Assembly (NCBI RefSeq): GCF_025399195.1
Contig: NW_026252087.1
Location: forward strand, 372,001-436,000
Reading direction: 5' to 3'
DNA: 64,000 nt
DNA from: Umbelopsis ramanniana AG
Taxonomy: Eukaryota > Mucoromycota > Umbelopsidomycetes > Umbelopsidales > Umbelopsidaceae
The translations under genes were made by a program, and so were the position numbers. The notes under the pieces were generated by a model, which saw only the letters and a program-made list of their open reading frames with translations, ran no database searches and was not told the DNA's origin. The stretch's first letter is position 1. Each line of letters begins with the position of its first letter. Positions 38,081 through 49,476 of the stretch are shown here, piece after piece.

Positions 38081-41000
38081 TTACTTGGACTTTGTAACAA
38101 ACGTCTTATTCAACAAATGCAACGTCCTGACTACGCTGAGTTGAACGTACTCCAAATCTAACACTTGAATGTTATCTTGTTGCTAAGTGATATACCGCGG
38201 GTTAGTATAAGACATACTATTTTCAAACAATTTCACTTGATTTTTATATACTGTACTCACCTTTTCCAACAAGTCATCCAACTTCAGATCCATTTCAAGA
38301 ATGGGTTTGTCTCTACCTTTATAGTGCAGCTCGATGATGAATGTACCAGGCATTGGACATGAAATGGTGAAGAAAATATTTCCTTTTCTAAAAGCCTTTG
38401 TGTTGAGCCTCGAATTCAAAACCAATACCCCCCTCCCACACACACAAAACTCTGCTCTCTTCAATTTACCTTGACTCAGGAACGTTGGTTACGGCAATAA
38501 CACCGTCTTTTTCCAATTGCTGATGCGTGAATTTGTATGGACCCAAAATTTGAGGCTTGCTAGCCTTGGACTTGCTGCCCTTGCCAGAATGCTCTACCTC
38601 GACACCAATACCGACTGACTTCTTGCTTCCCTTCTCACCACCGCTGCTCTGAATCCGCACATTTTGCAGATAGGCCTTGTAACTCTCCAGTTGACTCTTG
38701 AGATAATTGTTGTGATCCAAAATGGTTTTGTACACGCTCTCAAGACTGGAACTTTCTTGCATAACTCTATCCTTCAGATCACCAAGATGAACCAATTCCT
38801 GCTTGATTTCCTGAGCAAGTAGAGCATAGTTGTCTTTGCGATCAATGACGTTAGCAGCTTCGAGCTCCTTGAGCATATCTTGGACTTTGATGCCTTTTCG
38901 AACCATCTGAGCATCTTTTGACGTCGCTGCGGTTTCAGCAATTCGATGTAAATCCATCACTGGCTTCTTCGCAAAATACGGTAGAGAACGAACGAGTTGG
39001 ACGAAGATCGCCTTGGCTTCCATGTACTGTATGTCATTTTGGGTGATATTGTTTTCCGACATCAAAGCCGTTGTCAGATCTACCACGCAGTAAAAAGTAG
39101 TGTCAGAAAAACCAAATGACCCTGTTCTTCGTTGACCTCTCGCTTACCTTGTATAGGAGTCTCCCACCGACTGAACAGTGGTAACACAATAGGCAGATTT
39201 TGTTTGCGAGGAACCTGCGCCGGCGCTGATCCCGCTTCAGTAAGTAAGATTCGAAGATGGTCATCCTTTTTCGGAGCGAGAACATCGATATGTTGCTGAA
39301 GCAATGCATGTGTGTTGTACATTTCATTCAATGTAATGTTGAGAACGATGTCTTTTTTGGACAAGGCCATGTATTGGTCCATTTCTAAAGATTCATAGAA
39401 ATCGCCCACTTCGCAAAGATCATTCAAGAATCGGTTGATTCGCTGCTTGTTTTTCTCCACAAACGGATTGGTTGGGATCATGTAGGTCTCCTTTGCATAA
39501 GAAGGCTTATTGGCTAGATTTTGAAGCATTTTGGCGATCTGTATAGAACGTTTGGATGAGTGAGGATGGATGACCACTCAGTATGAGATGAATGTTTTCA
39601 TATTTACCAAGGTTAACGTCGTTCGAGGATGCTTGCCAGGAAGGCGGTCAACTAACATGTAAGCTTGAGGGGTGACGATGGCCGGGTTCAAAAACCGTAA
39701 AAAGAAAAATCCACCAATAAGTGAACAAATGGCAATGTCCGTCGCTTCAGGGTATTTGCGTTTTGTGAGTGACCGAATCTGCTTACAGATCCAGCGAATA
39801 CCATACGGTACTTGATCCAGTGACTGCATAATGGTTTCCAAAAAGCGATTGGTGACATCCATGAGCATAACGAGACGAGGCTGAATGATGGCAATGACAT
39901 CTGGGTTGGCGGCTGCTACATCAGGAGTGACACTTCTTGGCATACCTGGTGGCAAGTCTCTTCCTTCCTCTTCAAATTGATTGACCATTTCTTCGTATAC
40001 CTAAAAAAAAAAAAGGACGACCCAAAAATTTACAATGATGAATTGCCCATTCCGCCCAGGCTTTAACATTGGACTCCACGCCTACCTTGAGTGGATTGAT
40101 CTGAAGGTTCAAATCTTTATGTTCCAACAAACCATTGATGCTATTTGACAATACCGTCTTCAAATACGATTGACCCGGGCCTCTTCGGGTATAGGTCGTC
40201 ATCATTCTAGAAACTGGAGTATTCGCTCGAAGAAGTGATGTGAATTCTGTAGTTGTCTCAAATTGTGCGGCAAGAACATTCTATATACGGGATCAAAAAA
40301 AAAAAAAATTAGGGGCAGATGAATTAAGAGAAAAAAATGGGTAAAGAAGCATACCTGGAACATGGTCAATAGCAAATGCTCTTCACGACTTTCGTATTGG
40401 TTACCATACAGAGTGAACATGACAGTTTGAAGTAGAGTATCTATTTCTGCCAGGTTGACGAGACGGCACAGACTGGCAACATGTCGAGGTTCACTCTGAA
40501 GTAGGAAAAAGAGATTGCCATATTGTTGCATTTTACGGTGGTCGGGATAGTGTTCATCGCCCTGGTCGTCGTGTTCTTCCAAGTGAGATGCGACTTCATT
40601 TTGCTAAATAGTTGCATCGAGATCGAGACAGGGGCGAAAAGGTAAGTGAATCATACAGGCGAGAAGTTTGTACCCCACATGTGATAATACGCAACATACC
40701 TCGTCCAACGCCATTCTATTGGCAATGAGCAGTGCAATGCGAGAATCCAAGTATCTCACATCACGTTCTAGAACGAAATTCTTTTTTGATTGAGTGGAAA
40801 TCTTGGATTTCAGGTCTCTCAAGATTCGTTGAGCTAAAGGGGTTATGTGTTACACATGAGCAAAGTAGAACGAGGTTTCCTCCCAAGTTTAAATGGTGAC
40901 GAACCTTGAGCCAGGTCATCTTCAACTTCTACATCTTGTTCTGCTGCCATGGAGTAGAACGCAGATACTGAATATTGCTTTGATGCGCGTCCAGTCCGCA

Positions 41001-41112
41001 TGCTAGATTGTCGTCGGTTTGCGGCAGCGGCAGCCACGGCACGGCTGACTACTGAGCTCGAGGGATTCGGATAGCCCATGGACTGCACCATACCACTTCG
41101 TCTGTCGGCCAT
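38081..41112 (-). CDS. Ras GTPase-activating protein, Gap1/Sar1 type (RasGAP + RasGAP_C)
   Basis: Nine exons (41112-40905, 40833-40700, 40603-40355, 40280-40086, 40000-39608, 39538-39148, 39079-38470, 38387-38261, 38182-38081) sum to 2,409 nt, 802 aa. A charged N-terminus with a coiled coil ([17 protein letters not shown]) precedes the RasGAP domain: [15 protein letters not shown], the arginine-finger loop [25 protein letters not shown], and the FLR motif [21 protein letters not shown]. The C-terminal third is the RasGAP_C domain shared with IQGAPs. Both catalytic landmarks are intact, so it should turn off Ras and thereby affect cAMP/MAPK signalling and morphogenesis. The length is close to S. 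pombe gap1 (766 aa). A last intron after codon 800 could move the stop to about 38010. Confidence 0.92.
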
Positions 41113-41534
41113 GCTGAAGAGGAAACAACAGATGCAATTGTATTAAAAAAGAAAAGGCAGTGGAGATCTGATGGAGATGGACAAGTTTCAAACAGACCAG
41201 CGGAATATGGATAAGCTGTGATTTTTTCAGGGCAATTTTAACATGGAAATTCATTGGCCAATCAAATTGGTATGGGTGCCAAATTGCCATGGTTAGCTGT
41301 GATCGGTGTCCTAACAAGCATCGCTGCTACATGGCAAAGTAGGTATTGATTATGTAAACAGTTTGTTTTATATGATTCTTTGAAGGTGGACCGATTCACA
41401 GAATGCGCCATGTTGCCGAAAAACCAGCAAGGGAAGCGCACTAATTACAATAAAATATTATTCCAAAACACATGGAACAGCAGCCTAAGCACGAGGTAGA
41501 AAATGGGGAAAAAAAAAAGTCTTAACCGCCGACC
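41113..41534. other. Intergenic region upstream of RasGAP
   Basis: 422 bp between the RasGAP start and the Vps68-like stop. No coding frame beyond chance. An A run lies at 41508-41518. Confidence 0.45.
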
Positions 41535-42525
41535 CTACAGCATAAAGTTGTACTGGTACTCCTGTAATGGAAAACCCATATCGTCAGCTTCTACAACGCC
41601 TGCCTAACCCATCATTGAATGTAACTTTACCTCTTGGGTATTTTGTGCAATCCATAAAATCACAGTACTATTTTGGAGTTAAACGGTAAGACGCTGGTCC
41701 TGTAGGAGGGACGTGACTACAAGGGAAATGTCTGACTTACCTTAACATAATGAACCCACACTGTGCGACTTGGCCAATGCCATAGTATAATTCTGATTCA
41801 GGCACTTCGGGTACAATGTACTTGAGGATCAAAACACACTTTTCACAGAGAGACTTTAGTACAGTTGCGCATCAGGATATTGACACATGGAATGCCAAAA
41901 AAAAAACATAAGGCTTACCACAGAACCAGCAAGGCCGCCGGCAATAAGGGCAAATCCCACAAAGAGGAACAGCCTCGCTTTCCATACCAAGCTATCACCA
42001 GAATAAGAGAACGTATCTCCATGCAAGCTCGATTTGTCAATCAGATTGATCCTAAATATAGATCGAGAGAAGGAGTGTTAACATTTAAAGCAAGTGATAG
42101 GATTACAGCTATCAATAGAAATAAAATAAAGCCGTACACAATCATGCCTAGGGTAGAAATGGTCGGCAAATAGGAATAGAAGGTTAATAGGAACTTGGGG
42201 GTATTCTCAATGGTGGCTAGAATGCTTACCAAGGGTAGTAAGGATACCCGAAATCCAGTCTTCGAAACCGATGCTGACTTGCTTGAATGGATCTCTTGAA
42301 GCCAGTGTAATAGCATCGATGAATGCCCACCAGCCTATTGCGAACTAGAAGAGGAGGCACGGTTGAGTGACGATTTTGCAAGCTCCGATTGACACTAGCA
42401 TTACTTACAAAAGCACCAGCAGCATAAACACCAATAGCTCTCTGCTTATCACCGAGGAACTTGAATGGGTTGGGGATTTTGAACAGAAATATCGACCTGC
42501 GACCTTCACTCAAGTAGTTGGGCAT
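41535..42525 (-). CDS. Vps68/TMEM50-type small four-helix membrane protein
   Basis: Seven exons (42525-42409, 42344-42230, 42147-42138, 42051-41919, 41853-41741, 41667-41631, 41561-41535) sum to 552 nt, 183 aa. The protein starts MPNYLSEGRRSIF, followed by KQRAIGVYAAGAFFAIGWWAFIDA (helix 1), then LGMIVINLIDKSSL and FSYSGDSLVWKARLFLFVGFALIAGGLAGSV (helices 2-3). ELYYGIGQVAQCGFIMLSTVILW (helix 4) precedes a short EYQYNFML tail. Vps68 works with Vps55 in endosome-to-vacuole traffic. Exon 3 is only 10 nt and encodes most of G-M-I-V; skipping it would give a frameshift and an immediate stop. Open frames here stop at introns, so the gene is easily missed by ORF scanning. Confidence 0.9.
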
Positions 42526-42820
42526 GATTTATGTGTGGAATGAGCTGGCGAAATGGCTATGGTCGGAGAATGTCTAGGCAGGGATTTTAGGAGATACGTC
42601 ATAGGGTTTTTGGGACGGCGCGCGCATGGTACTATGCAATTTCATTTGCCAGTGCGTTTCAAACTCTTATTGCAACAGTGCCTATGATAAAAGTGCCTAG
42701 GTAAAGCCCTATGGACATTCAATTTTCATTTTGTAATTTCGCTACAGCATATCTATTAGGTGACAAAAACAATATATATAACTTATATACAGCAAGCAGT
42801 ACTATCCATAGTTGTCAAAA

Positions 42821-44130
42821 CTAGGGAATAGCGACAATGGCGGCAGTGAGACAAAGAGCAAATATGGTGGCAGCAAAAGATGACGAAAACAAGAGTTTCT
42901 GTAATACGAAAGAATACAGGTTAAAAGAAGGGGTCAAATAAACTTTGTGTGGTTCTCATCAGGGGTTACTTACCATATTGTAGCGTCGAACTAAGGGGTC
43001 TTTTACCGCTTTAAAGTCTTCAGACTGACTCTCGACATCACTGAATTTGAACTCTTGAGAGAATGGGTCGTCCACTTGGTCGTTGCTGACCAGCTCATAG
43101 GCATGAGGATCTCGGCGATGGCCCATGGCTCGTTGAAAGCATACGCCTTGATTGGCTGATATGCTGCATATCACCATACCAATCAAAAGAGGGAAAATAA
43201 ATATGCGATACCAACGCGGAACTTTTAATACGAAGGTGATGATAAGGACGATGGCAATCAACACGGCGCAGGTTGCAGCTAGGAGATATCGAACAATGAC
43301 ACCACCGTGGTTGATATTTTGAAGTGCATAATTGACGAAATTTCGTAGTGATGACCGCTCGATGGTTTCATATACCTTGTCCCGCACGGGCTCAAATATA
43401 TCAGGGTGGGTGGTATACTTGCTGTTGTGCAATACATATTGTCGTAAATATCCATCAATGTTGAGTTCCTTATCAGACGAGGATGTGAAAAATGTTTTTA
43501 GGACTAGTTCAACTTCATCTCGGAAGGGTTGCTGGTCTGGAAAGGTGCCTTGATAATAAGATTCGGGCGATACAACAGAGGATAATTCATATCCGTTGGC
43601 ATAGGTGGAGGCCGTCATGATGGATGAACTATCTTGCTTATAGCTACCAGTGCTGGAGTGTTTTGCGTTCATGGCTGCATAGTCCATCGTCTCGTTAGGA
43701 TAAGCGGTGGTTCCAATCAAACCCGAGTCGCCTGACTCCATCGCCGATCGTTGCTGTTGTCGTTTGCCTGTGCCGGACAGAACATAACCAACATAACTTG
43801 GCTTTTCTTGAGGAGGAGGGGACTGGAGTTTCGCTGGGAGAGGTAGTTGGTCCCATCGGCGCTTATAATCTTGGTACCATAAAAAGAAATCGAGGTTTTC
43901 GAGAGAGTGTTCATGATGTTTCAAAAATAAACGGAATTCATGTAACGATATGGGGACGCATGTTTTTCCTTGTACAATGTCATTCACTAGAAGGGGGGAG
44001 GCAAAGGTTGGAATCCAGTGAGCTATTATGGCGACGATTAAAAATCATACTTACTGAACTTTGAGCCTGAAAACTGGTCCTGTGAAGGATGTAACAAATT
44101 TGACAACCGCTTGACCACAGCCCGAGGCAT
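42821..44130 (-). CDS. RGS-domain membrane protein, Rax1-like
   Basis: Three exons (44130-44055, 43986-42974, 42898-42821) sum to 1,167 nt, 388 aa. The start is MPRAVVKRLSNLL. The RGS domain is split: SLHEFRLFLKHHEHSLENLDFFLWYQDYKRR at the front and RDEVELVLKTFFTSSSDKELNI plus the terminal helices further on, with a 90-residue Ser/Tyr-rich insert between. Hydrophobic helices YLLAATCAVLIAIVLIITFVL and IFIFPLLIGMVICSI follow, then an acidic stretch and a third helix. That helix is encoded by the last small exon (LLFSSSFAATIFALCLTAAIVAIP); without its splice the protein would end too early and lack it. Rax1 marks bud sites in yeast; RGS-plus-TM proteins of this type in filamentous fungi modulate G-protein signalling. 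Function beyond that is inferred. Confidence 0.88.
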
Positions 44131-44725
44131 TACTAATGAAACAGGTGGTGATGGATACTAGTAGCAAGTAGAATGAATGGTGAAAAAGATGAGTTTGGAC
44201 AGACAAAACCAATGGTTATAACCAACAAAGAAGAAGAAGAAGAAGAGAACGCAACCAATGCTTTTTTTTGAAATCGATTTTTTACGATGATCACAGTGGA
44301 AAAAAAAAAACCTCGATTTGAAAAAATGTGTGACAGTTGGTAAAGACCCCCAGCCCATAAATGTAGAATTGAAACGCAGCTGACGCAAATTCGGCACTCC
44401 TCTTTACTGCCCGCGTTGAGCGACGTTGCATTGGGTGGCACGAAGCAGGCGAGTCCAAGGAGGTCGGTCTGCGCCACTACATTGAAATAAGGTGCGTCTT
44501 CTGTAAGCCACAATCATGTTTTTAGGGGAAGACCTCCCTGGCTTTATTATAAAGAACAAGCAGAATAAAGTGTGTGTGTGTATAAAAGAGATTCAATAAA
44601 ACAAATGAGAGGGCGCTTTAATGCCTATCGCTTCAAACGACAGACAATGTGAACTAAAAAAAAAATATTCTAGGCTCCGAAATTGACATGAGCTTGACCG
44701 ATTACAATTTCAATGGACTATGGAC
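44131..44725. other. Intergenic region between RGS gene promoter and methionine synthase 3' end
   Basis: About 600 bp with GAAGAA repeats near 44228-44246 (CTT on the minus strand), a GT dinucleotide run at 44569-44580 and an A run near 44654-44664. No supported gene. Confidence 0.45.
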
Positions 44726-47700
44726 TTATATGTCATAGGCGAGAATTGTAGCCAGCCATTTCTCAGCTTCTTCGACAGGGATCTTCTTGCGGTTAGCATA
44801 GTCAACAATTTGGTCCTTGTCGATCTTGCCAACGGCAAAGTATTTGCTCTCAGGATGAGCAAAGTATAAACCACTCACAGCAGCAGCGGGGTTCATAGCC
44901 AATGAATCCGTTAGAGTAATGTCGGTCAAGCTGGCAATATCACCTAAATCCCACATTGTTCTCTTTTCCAAATGGTCGGGCTGTGAAGGATAGCCTGGAG
45001 CGGGACGAATACCTTGGTAACGGAGTGCAAACAAATCGGCAGCGGATAGGGTTTCATCGGTAGCATAACCCCAATATTCCTTACGAACTTCTTCATGGAG
45101 CAATTCAGCAAATGCTTCAGCCAATCGATCAGCGAGAGCCTTGGCCATAATGATGGAGTAATCATCATGATCCTTCTCGTACTTGTCCACTAATTCGTCA
45201 CATCCAAATCCAGTACTAACAGCGAACATACCAATATAGTCATCAATGCCCTTGGGAGCCACAAAGTCGGATAAGCAGTAATAGGGCTCGTCGGTTTCCT
45301 TTTCAGATTGTTGGCGCAGTCCGTAAAAGGTTGCCTTTACTTCGCTTCGGGTCTCGTCAGTATATACTTCAATGTCATCCCCATTTGAATTAGCAGGGTA
45401 GAAGCCAATAATACCCTGGGCCTTCAAAGATTTGTTGGCGACAATTTCCTTGAGCATGTCTTGTGCATCATTGTACAATCGCTTGGCTTCAGATCCAACC
45501 GCCTCATCATCGAAAATCTTGGGGAAGCCTCGATTGGGGTAACGACCTCGAAGTTGGAACACTTGGAAGAAAGGATTCCAATCGATGTGGTCCAGAAGCT
45601 TCTCAAGCGGATAGTCATCTAGAACTTTAGTGCCCATAACGTTGGGTTTGTGTGGCGGTGGCGTCACTTGCCAATTAATCTTCATTGCCTTTTCGCGTGC
45701 AGCGGCCAATGTGAGCAAGCGCTTCTCCTCTAAGCCTTCGTAATACTCTTCGCGCATCTCGGCATATTCTTCGCGAACATCCTCGGCAAAGTCCTCCTTT
45801 CGGTTATCATCCAAAAGACTGGCAACAACAGGCACACTACGGGAAGCATCCAAAACGTAGACAACTGGGCAGGAGTACTGAGGTTCAATCTTGACGGCAG
45901 TGTGCATCTTGCTAGTAGTAGCTCCGCCAATGAGAATAGGAATTTTCAATCCGGCCTTCTGACATTCTTTAGCAACAATCACCATTTCTTCAAGTGAAGG
46001 AGTAATCAGTCCAGAGAGACCAATAATATCAGCCTTTTCTTCAATAGCCTTGGCAATGATTCTATCACAGGGGACCATGACACCCATATCGATGACCTGA
46101 AAATTCCAAGAGTTCCGCATTTTAGTAAACTTTCTGCCGCAATAATTCTTTGTGGCCAACATGTGCGTCAGCTGTATCACCCACCCTGTAATTATTGCAA
46201 CCTAAAACGACACCACAAATGTTTTTGCCAATGTCGTGGACATCACCCTTAACGGTGGCCATAACCACAGTACCGTTGCCTTTAATCTCGGTGGCTCCAG
46301 TGAGCAACATATCTTCTTCCTTTTCAATCTTGATGAATTCGACCAAGTGAGCAACAGCCTTCTTCATAACACTAAAATGGTGACCATTGTCAGTCTTTTT
46401 CGTACAGAGTCGATTGGGAAAAAAATAAAATTTGTATGGATCCGTTGATTGGAATACTTACCGTGCAGAACGAATAACTTGGGGCAAGAACATCTTTCCT
46501 TTACCGAACAAATCACCAACAACGTTCATACCAGACATCAGCGGACCTTCAATGACATTGAGAGCACGAGGGTATTTTTCCTTGTCTTGTCTTGCTTCTT
46601 CAGTATCTTCAAGAATATGCTTCATAATACCCTTGACCAAAGCATGGGAGATACGCTCAGTCACAGGCAATGATCGCCATTCCTCTTCATCTTCATCCTT
46701 CTTTGCGTCCTTAGAGTGAGCCTTGGCGTATTCCAAAAGCTTTTCGGTGACCTCAGGATCCTTGTTCCAAACAGCATTCTCACAAAGTTCAAGCAAATCC
46801 TTGGGAATGTCATCGTAGACAGTCAAAAAACCGGCATTGACGATACCCATGTCCATGCCAACCTTGATAGCGTGGTACAAAAAGACGGAATGCATAGCTT
46901 CACGGACCTTGTCCATACCTCTGAAAGCAAAGGACAAGTTGGAGACACCACCAGAGACCTTGGCGCCTGGAAGTGTTTCTTTGATGCGGCGGGTAGCTTC
47001 AATGAATTCAACACCATAGTTGTTGTGTTCCTCTGGGGGAGACAAAGTGATGTTTAGTAAATTTAAACGTAACAGAAGTGCTGCATGGTACTTTGGATTT
47101 AGACTCACCCATGCCGGTGGCAATAGTCAAAATGTTGGGGTCGAAAATGATATCTTGAGGATTAAAGCCAACTTCATCGACAAGAATGTTGTATTCACGA
47201 GTACAGATTTCAACCTTACGATCAGCTTCAGCGGCTTGACCCACTTCATCGAACTGGTAGGTGGTTTCAAGAATTTTGGTCAGTAAGCAGTAAACACAAT
47301 CTCTATAACCATTAATCGGCAGGTACATACGGCCATAACAACAACGGCAGCACCAAAGCGCTTGATGATCTTGGCCTTCTTGACAAAATCATCTTTGCCT
47401 TCCTTGAGGGAAATGGAATTGACAATGCATTTGCCTTGAGCACACTTCAAACCGGCTTCAATGACAGCGAAGTTGGAAGAATCCACCATAAGAGGAACCT
47501 GGAAACAAATTCATAGTGAGCATACGGTTTGATAGTGCATAATTGAAATACCATCACTTACTCTAGAACAGTCAGGATCGGAAGCAAGCATGTTCAAAAA
47601 TTTAGTCATGGCAGCCTTTCCGTCAAGCAGACCTTCGTCAAAATTACAATCAACGATCTGAGCACCATTCTCGACTTGAGCTCGGGCAATGGCAAGTGCT

Positions 47701-49305
47701 TCTTCGTATTCTCCCTTCAAAATGTGACGGCAGAACTTGCGAGAACCTGCGACGTTACAACGCTCTCCAACGTTGAGGAAGTTGGTAGTCTTATCGACTC
47801 GCAAGACTTCGAGACCAGAAAGCAACATGCAGTCGTCATCGTTCTTAGCAGGCTTGGGACGAGGAGGGTATTTACGGCAAATATCTGCAACAGCCTAGCT
47901 CGCGTGACGTATTAGTTAGCATTGACATGTTTAGCAAAAATTTCATTACCACGACAGGCATGCATACCTTGATGTGATCAGGAGTGGTACCGCAGCAACC
48001 ACCGAGAATGGTGACAAGACCTTCCTTGGCGAAAGGTTCAACGTTTTTAGCCATAGCAGCAGGACTTTCATCGTATTCACCCATAGCATTAGGTAAACCC
48101 TGAAGGAAGAGGATTATTAATGGATGGTCCGCGTATGAAAAAGAATATCATTCGGATCGAGCGAACGAAGCATCGTTACTTACAGCATTGGGATAACAAA
48201 TGATATGCGCATCTGTGAATCTACTGATGTTTTGAATAAAAGGCTTCATTTGATCGGCACCAAGAGCACAGTTGAGACCGAAGGCCACAGGGTTAGAGTG
48301 CTTAAGGGATGTGACAAATGCTTCACCGGTCTGACCGGACAGGGTACGACCACTCTGATCGACAATGGTACCAGAGATAAAAATGGGAACCTTTGGGCGC
48401 CTTAAGTTAAAATCAAAGGTTTTAGTAATCAATGGTAACATATCAAAAAAAAAAAAAATTTGGTAGTAACACTCACTTGTCTTCTTCAATGACGACATCA
48501 ATGGCATAGAGGGCAGCCTTGGCATTAAGGGTATCGAAAATAGTTTCGACCAAAAGAATATCAGCACCACCATCAAGAAGACCTCTGGTCTGTTCAGCGT
48601 AAGCTTCAACGAGCTCGTCAAAGGTGACGTTACGGAAAGCAGGATTCTCGACGGAGGGAGAAATAGATGCAGTACGGTTAGTGGGACCCAATGCACCGCA
48701 CACGAAACGAGGAACACCAGTTTCTCTCCAAACCTACAGAAGCAAAAAGGTTGAGCATGAGTTGTAACTCGTTTAGGTGATAGTGCCAATCGTTGGTTGA
48801 AATGCAATACTTACATCTTGACAAGCTCTCTTGGCCAGTGCGGCACCCTCTTTGTTCAATCTATAAGCATAGTTCTCGAGGGCATAATCGAGCTGAGCAA
48901 TGCTGGTAGAACTGAAAGTATTGGTTTCGATCATATCTGAACCAGCTTCCAAGTAAAGTCTGTGGATGTCGTAAATAGCATCGGCCTTAGTGAAGGTCAA
49001 CAAGTCGTTGTTTCCGCGTAAGTCTTTAACCCAATCCTTGAACTCCTCGCCTAATTCCGCAATGTCAGTTGTCAAAACGAAAAGGTAAATGCTTTAAAAT
49101 TCTTCATTGATGCCTACCTCTGAAGTCAGATTCTTGGAGCTTAAGACGCTGCACCATGGTACCCATGGCACCATCTAGGAACATGATTCGCTTCGCAAGA
49201 GTTTCCTCCAGGTACTTGAACACATCTGACGAGAAGGCGGTTAGCAAACAGACGCGAGTAAAACTGGTTGGTTAAGGAATACTAACCAATGTTGAAATCG
49301 GTCAT
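44726..49305 (-). CDS. metH: Cobalamin (B12)-dependent methionine synthase
   Basis: Twelve exons (49305-49287, 49225-49118, 49050-48815, 48733-48477, 48400-48184, 48099-47968, 47894-47562, 47498-47331, 47253-47109, 47032-46462, 46371-46185, 46096-44726) sum to 3,744 nt, 1,247 aa, against 1,227 in E. coli. All four modules are present. The homocysteine domain (about 1-350) has the three zinc cysteines in GLNCALG and GGCCGTT. The methyltetrahydrofolate domain (about 365-640) has [14 protein letters not shown]. The B12 domain (about 665-900) has GDVHDIGKN, whose His774 is the lower cobalt ligand. The reactivation domain (about 920-1247) contains [15 protein letters not shown] for S-adenosylmethionine. 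It moves a methyl group from methyl-THF to homocysteine. Dikarya use the B12-free MetE, so this gene is a marker for early-diverging fungi. It lies in tandem behind RABL6, with a TCACGTG element upstream. Confidence 0.97.
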
Positions 49306-49393
49306 CCCACACAAGTTTTCGAGCAGGAGAAGCTGTCAGTAACTGCGACGTTAGAGCTGTCCAAATTTTTTAAAATGCACATTTTGACAAACC

Positions 49394-49416
49394 AAAAAAA
49401 AAAAAAAAAAAAAAAA
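49394..49416. repeat. Poly(dA) tract upstream of methionine synthase
   Basis: A run of 23 A on the plus strand (T on the transcribed minus-strand direction), about 90 bp upstream of the MetH start. Such tracts exclude nucleosomes in fungal promoters. The length may be subject to sequencing error. Confidence 0.6.
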
Positions 49417-49430
49417 TCAGAGATCTGGAA

Positions 49431-49437
49431 TCACGTG
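49431..49437. promoter_or_regulatory. TCACGTG element (E-box/CDEI-like) upstream of methionine synthase
   Basis: TCACGTG with its CACGTG core lies 126 bp before the MetH start codon, between the RABL6 stop (49477) and the poly(dA) tract. In yeast the same heptamer binds the bHLH factor Cbf1 at sulfur amino-acid genes. The core also occurs elsewhere in this window (for example near 6933, 12368 and 62474), so the match is suggestive only. Confidence 0.35.
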
Positions 49438-49476
49438 GCGATTTTATTTCGTTAAGATATTGATTGAATGGAGTTA

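Noticed and set aside
42959-42973. Stop codon reached by reading straight on in the RGS gene
   Set aside because: A GTAAGT donor directly after the ATG codon joins to a small exon at 42898-42821 that encodes the expected third membrane helix.
49394-49416. A-run as the tail of a retroposed copy
   Set aside because: No target-site duplication or adjacent non-LTR sequence is visible; it lies in a promoter where poly(dA:dT) is common.
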